A DNA stretch of 64,000 bases, from positions 7,277,815-7,341,814 of the forward strand of contig CAIIXF020000003.1 of assembly GCA_903813345.2 (NCBI GenBank). Direction: 5' to 3'. Under the pieces are notes generated by a model. It was given only the letters and a program-made list of their open reading frames with translations. It searched no databases and was not told the DNA's origin. A program made the position numbers and the translations under genes. The stretch comes from Owenia fusiformis. Lineage: Eukaryota; Annelida; Polychaeta; Sabellida; Oweniidae. Shown here piece by piece: positions 62,407 to 64,000 of the stretch; the stretch's first letter is position 1; each line of letters starts with the position of its first letter.

Positions 62407-62666
62407 TTTAGTAACTCCACTTGTGAAGAGCTTGATCTGGGGACCTGTCAATTTTTGTAAAGTCAAACATGTGTGTAGTAATTCATTTGTAACTATTTTT
62501 AAATGAGGTCTACAATTATTTGATTGAAAATACTTATTGTGATTAGTTTACTCAGATTTGGGTATTAACAATAAAATTGAATTCATAAACTACTACTTGA
62601 GGTGTGAGATCCGAACCACAATATCGACCGTTCGTGAAATTAGTGTACAAGCACATCCGGTTCAAA
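62407..62666. promoter_or_regulatory. Bidirectional promoter region RMDN/PRMT5
   Basis: 260 bp separate the RMDN ATG (62404-62406, minus) from the PRMT5 ATG (62667-62669, plus). It must hold both start sites. No clear TATA box is seen; the PRMT5 ATG has a good AAAATGG context. Confidence 0.6.
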
Positions 62667-64000
62667 ATGGCTCACAAGAAAGTTTCATGTGGTCTGGATT
62701 TTTCTCATTGTTCTGACATTCAAAGCTGTGTTGACAGCGCATGTAAAAGCGGGTGAGTGTTTTAAATTGTTGCATAATGTAAATCATCCATTCATCATAC
62801 AGTTTTCAATGAACGACACGCAACTTGACACTCAACTTTTTGTAAGCATTTTTTCATTCAAACTTTTGTTTTCTTGTCATCAATTTCAAAGGAGAAACCT
62901 AATTATACTGTTTCATCTACTACTAATATAATACACTTGTTCCCCAGTTATCTTTTTTTAACATCAGGCAACTGATTTATCTAATTTCAGATATGACTTT
63001 ATCAGTGTGCCAATATTTCACCCTCGATTCAAGCGAGAGTTTATGAGTGGGCCTGCTAGAGGGCGTACTGGTCCTCAAACAAGATCTGATATGGTCCTCA
63101 CTGCAAATGGTGAGTGAACAATACATACACAGTATAGGAACCTGTACAATTATTGCTTTTTCATTATATTACCTGTGTATCATATTCCCTGTAAAGAGTG
63201 CACATGCATATTTGAGCTAAAATCTGTCTATTTATTGCATACATCTTTATTTTTCCAGATTGGGGCAGTCTAGTTGTTGGGAAGATTACTACAGACTTGG
63301 CCCTAGATTCTCCACATGCCCTGACAAGGAAGAATGCTGAGAAGGTAAATACCTCTCAATGCTATTTTGGTCACATATTTTTAAACTGCCATATATTGAA
63401 AAGACTCAAAATGTAGCTTATTTTTTTTGGCCAGTCTCAGTAGCGTTTGGATTAGACAAGTTTACTGTAAAAACCTCTCAATGCTTTTTCAGTCAGTTTT
63501 TCATTGAAAAAACTCAAAATGTAAACCTGCTAATCTTGTTGTCTTTTAACCAGTCTCAGTAGCGTTTGGATCAGACAAATTCTACTGTATTGGACAGGTG
63601 GCTAAATATCTTATCTGATCATCATTCATATCACTATTGTTCAATTTCATTTACACTATACATATTTTTGTACAATAAAATTCAGATATTTTCAATTTGG
63701 GAATCTGTCACTGATGACATTAATAATTAAAACAAGTCATTTGCATCATAATGTTTTTATGCATAGTAGTGAGAAAATGTGTGAATGTTGATGAAAGTAT
63801 AAATGGAATGTTGTTCTTGTTTTCAGATGTTTCTGCAGGAGTTGAACTACATGGCACATTTGAGTGTACCAGCTGTTTTAATTAAGCTACGCAACAAGAA
63901 TTGTGTTCAATTTGCAAGATCATTGAATGAACATGGTCTCAGGGGTTTCAACCAACAGGTAATTCTTAGAAATTGGAATGTCTAACAATTTTTCAATTAA
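62667..64000 (+). CDS. PRMT5: Protein arginine methyltransferase 5, N-terminal part, partial
   Basis: Type II arginine methyltransferase (symmetric dimethylarginine) that works with MEP50; only the N-terminal TIM-barrel part is in the window. Exons 62667-62752, about 62992-63109, 63259-63344 and 63827-63958, continuing off the right edge. Recognised by [32 protein letters not shown] and [14 protein letters not shown]. Exon 2 is one base short with the expected acceptor (62991): GACTTATCAGT reads out of frame, where GAC TTT ATC AGT would fit. The next AG (63005) restores the frame (exon 63006-63109) but drops about five residues. Either this acceptor is used or one T is missing from the assembly or allele. 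Confidence 0.92.
63346..63592. repeat. Two tandem copies at the start of PRMT5 intron 3
   Basis: Units of about 120 bp: gtaaatacctctcaatgct ... cagtctcagtagcgtttgga, and gtaaaaacctctcaatgctt ... cagtctcagtagcgtttgga. The first begins exactly at the exon 3 donor. Confidence 0.75.

Overview
The window is animal genomic DNA: AT-rich, intron-dense, with GT-AG introns and long repeat-filled non-coding stretches. The repeats point to a mollusc, probably a bivalve (inference). There are two pearl-like elements with an ACGG-type microsatellite and about 145-bp internal tandem units, many short TIR elements, and a secreted cysteine-rich chitin-binding-like gene. No bacterial features are present.

Layout. 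(1) 1-4937, minus: 5' part of a chromodomain gene running off the left edge. (2) 4976-48058, plus: complete ECI2 (acyl-CoA-binding domain plus enoyl-CoA isomerase domain, 11 coding exons, 400 codons). Its start codon lies 38 bp from that of the chromodomain gene, with an NRF1-type palindrome between them. (3) The 30.2-kb last intron of ECI2 (17713-47908) holds three antisense genes: two tandem caveolin paralogs (24324-25491, 27725-28630) and a secreted cysteine-rich protein (coding 34028-43968, TATA promoter near 44595). (4) 48059-52569: convergent intergenic space with a 0.5-kb TIR element, a pearl-like element and a repeated 3'-flank motif. (5) 52570-62406, minus: complete RMDN-type gene (regulator of microtubule dynamics, 9 coding exons, 318 codons). 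(6) 62667-64000, plus: first four exons of PRMT5, head-to-head with RMDN.

The most unusual signal is that tandem repeats repeatedly sit on splice junctions and copy them. RMDN exon 3 ends in about 38 copies of a 33-bp unit, nearly all carrying the exon end plus the 5' splice site; the next exon's acceptor is also multiplied. In the secreted gene, an exon start with its acceptor is present about 33 times (96-bp unit), the signal-peptide exon is duplicated, and two other donors are duplicated or triplicated. ECI2 exon 7 has a duplicated acceptor. Units of 33, 42, 45 and 96 bp are multiples of three; in RMDN about 21 successive donors stay in frame, so donor choice could add 11-residue blocks.

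The other main point is the chromodomain/ECI2 pairing, because CDY/CDYL proteins combine a chromodomain with an ECI2-like crotonase domain. All exon models were built by hand from reading frame, splice signals and family knowledge. No alignment, transcript or database search was run.
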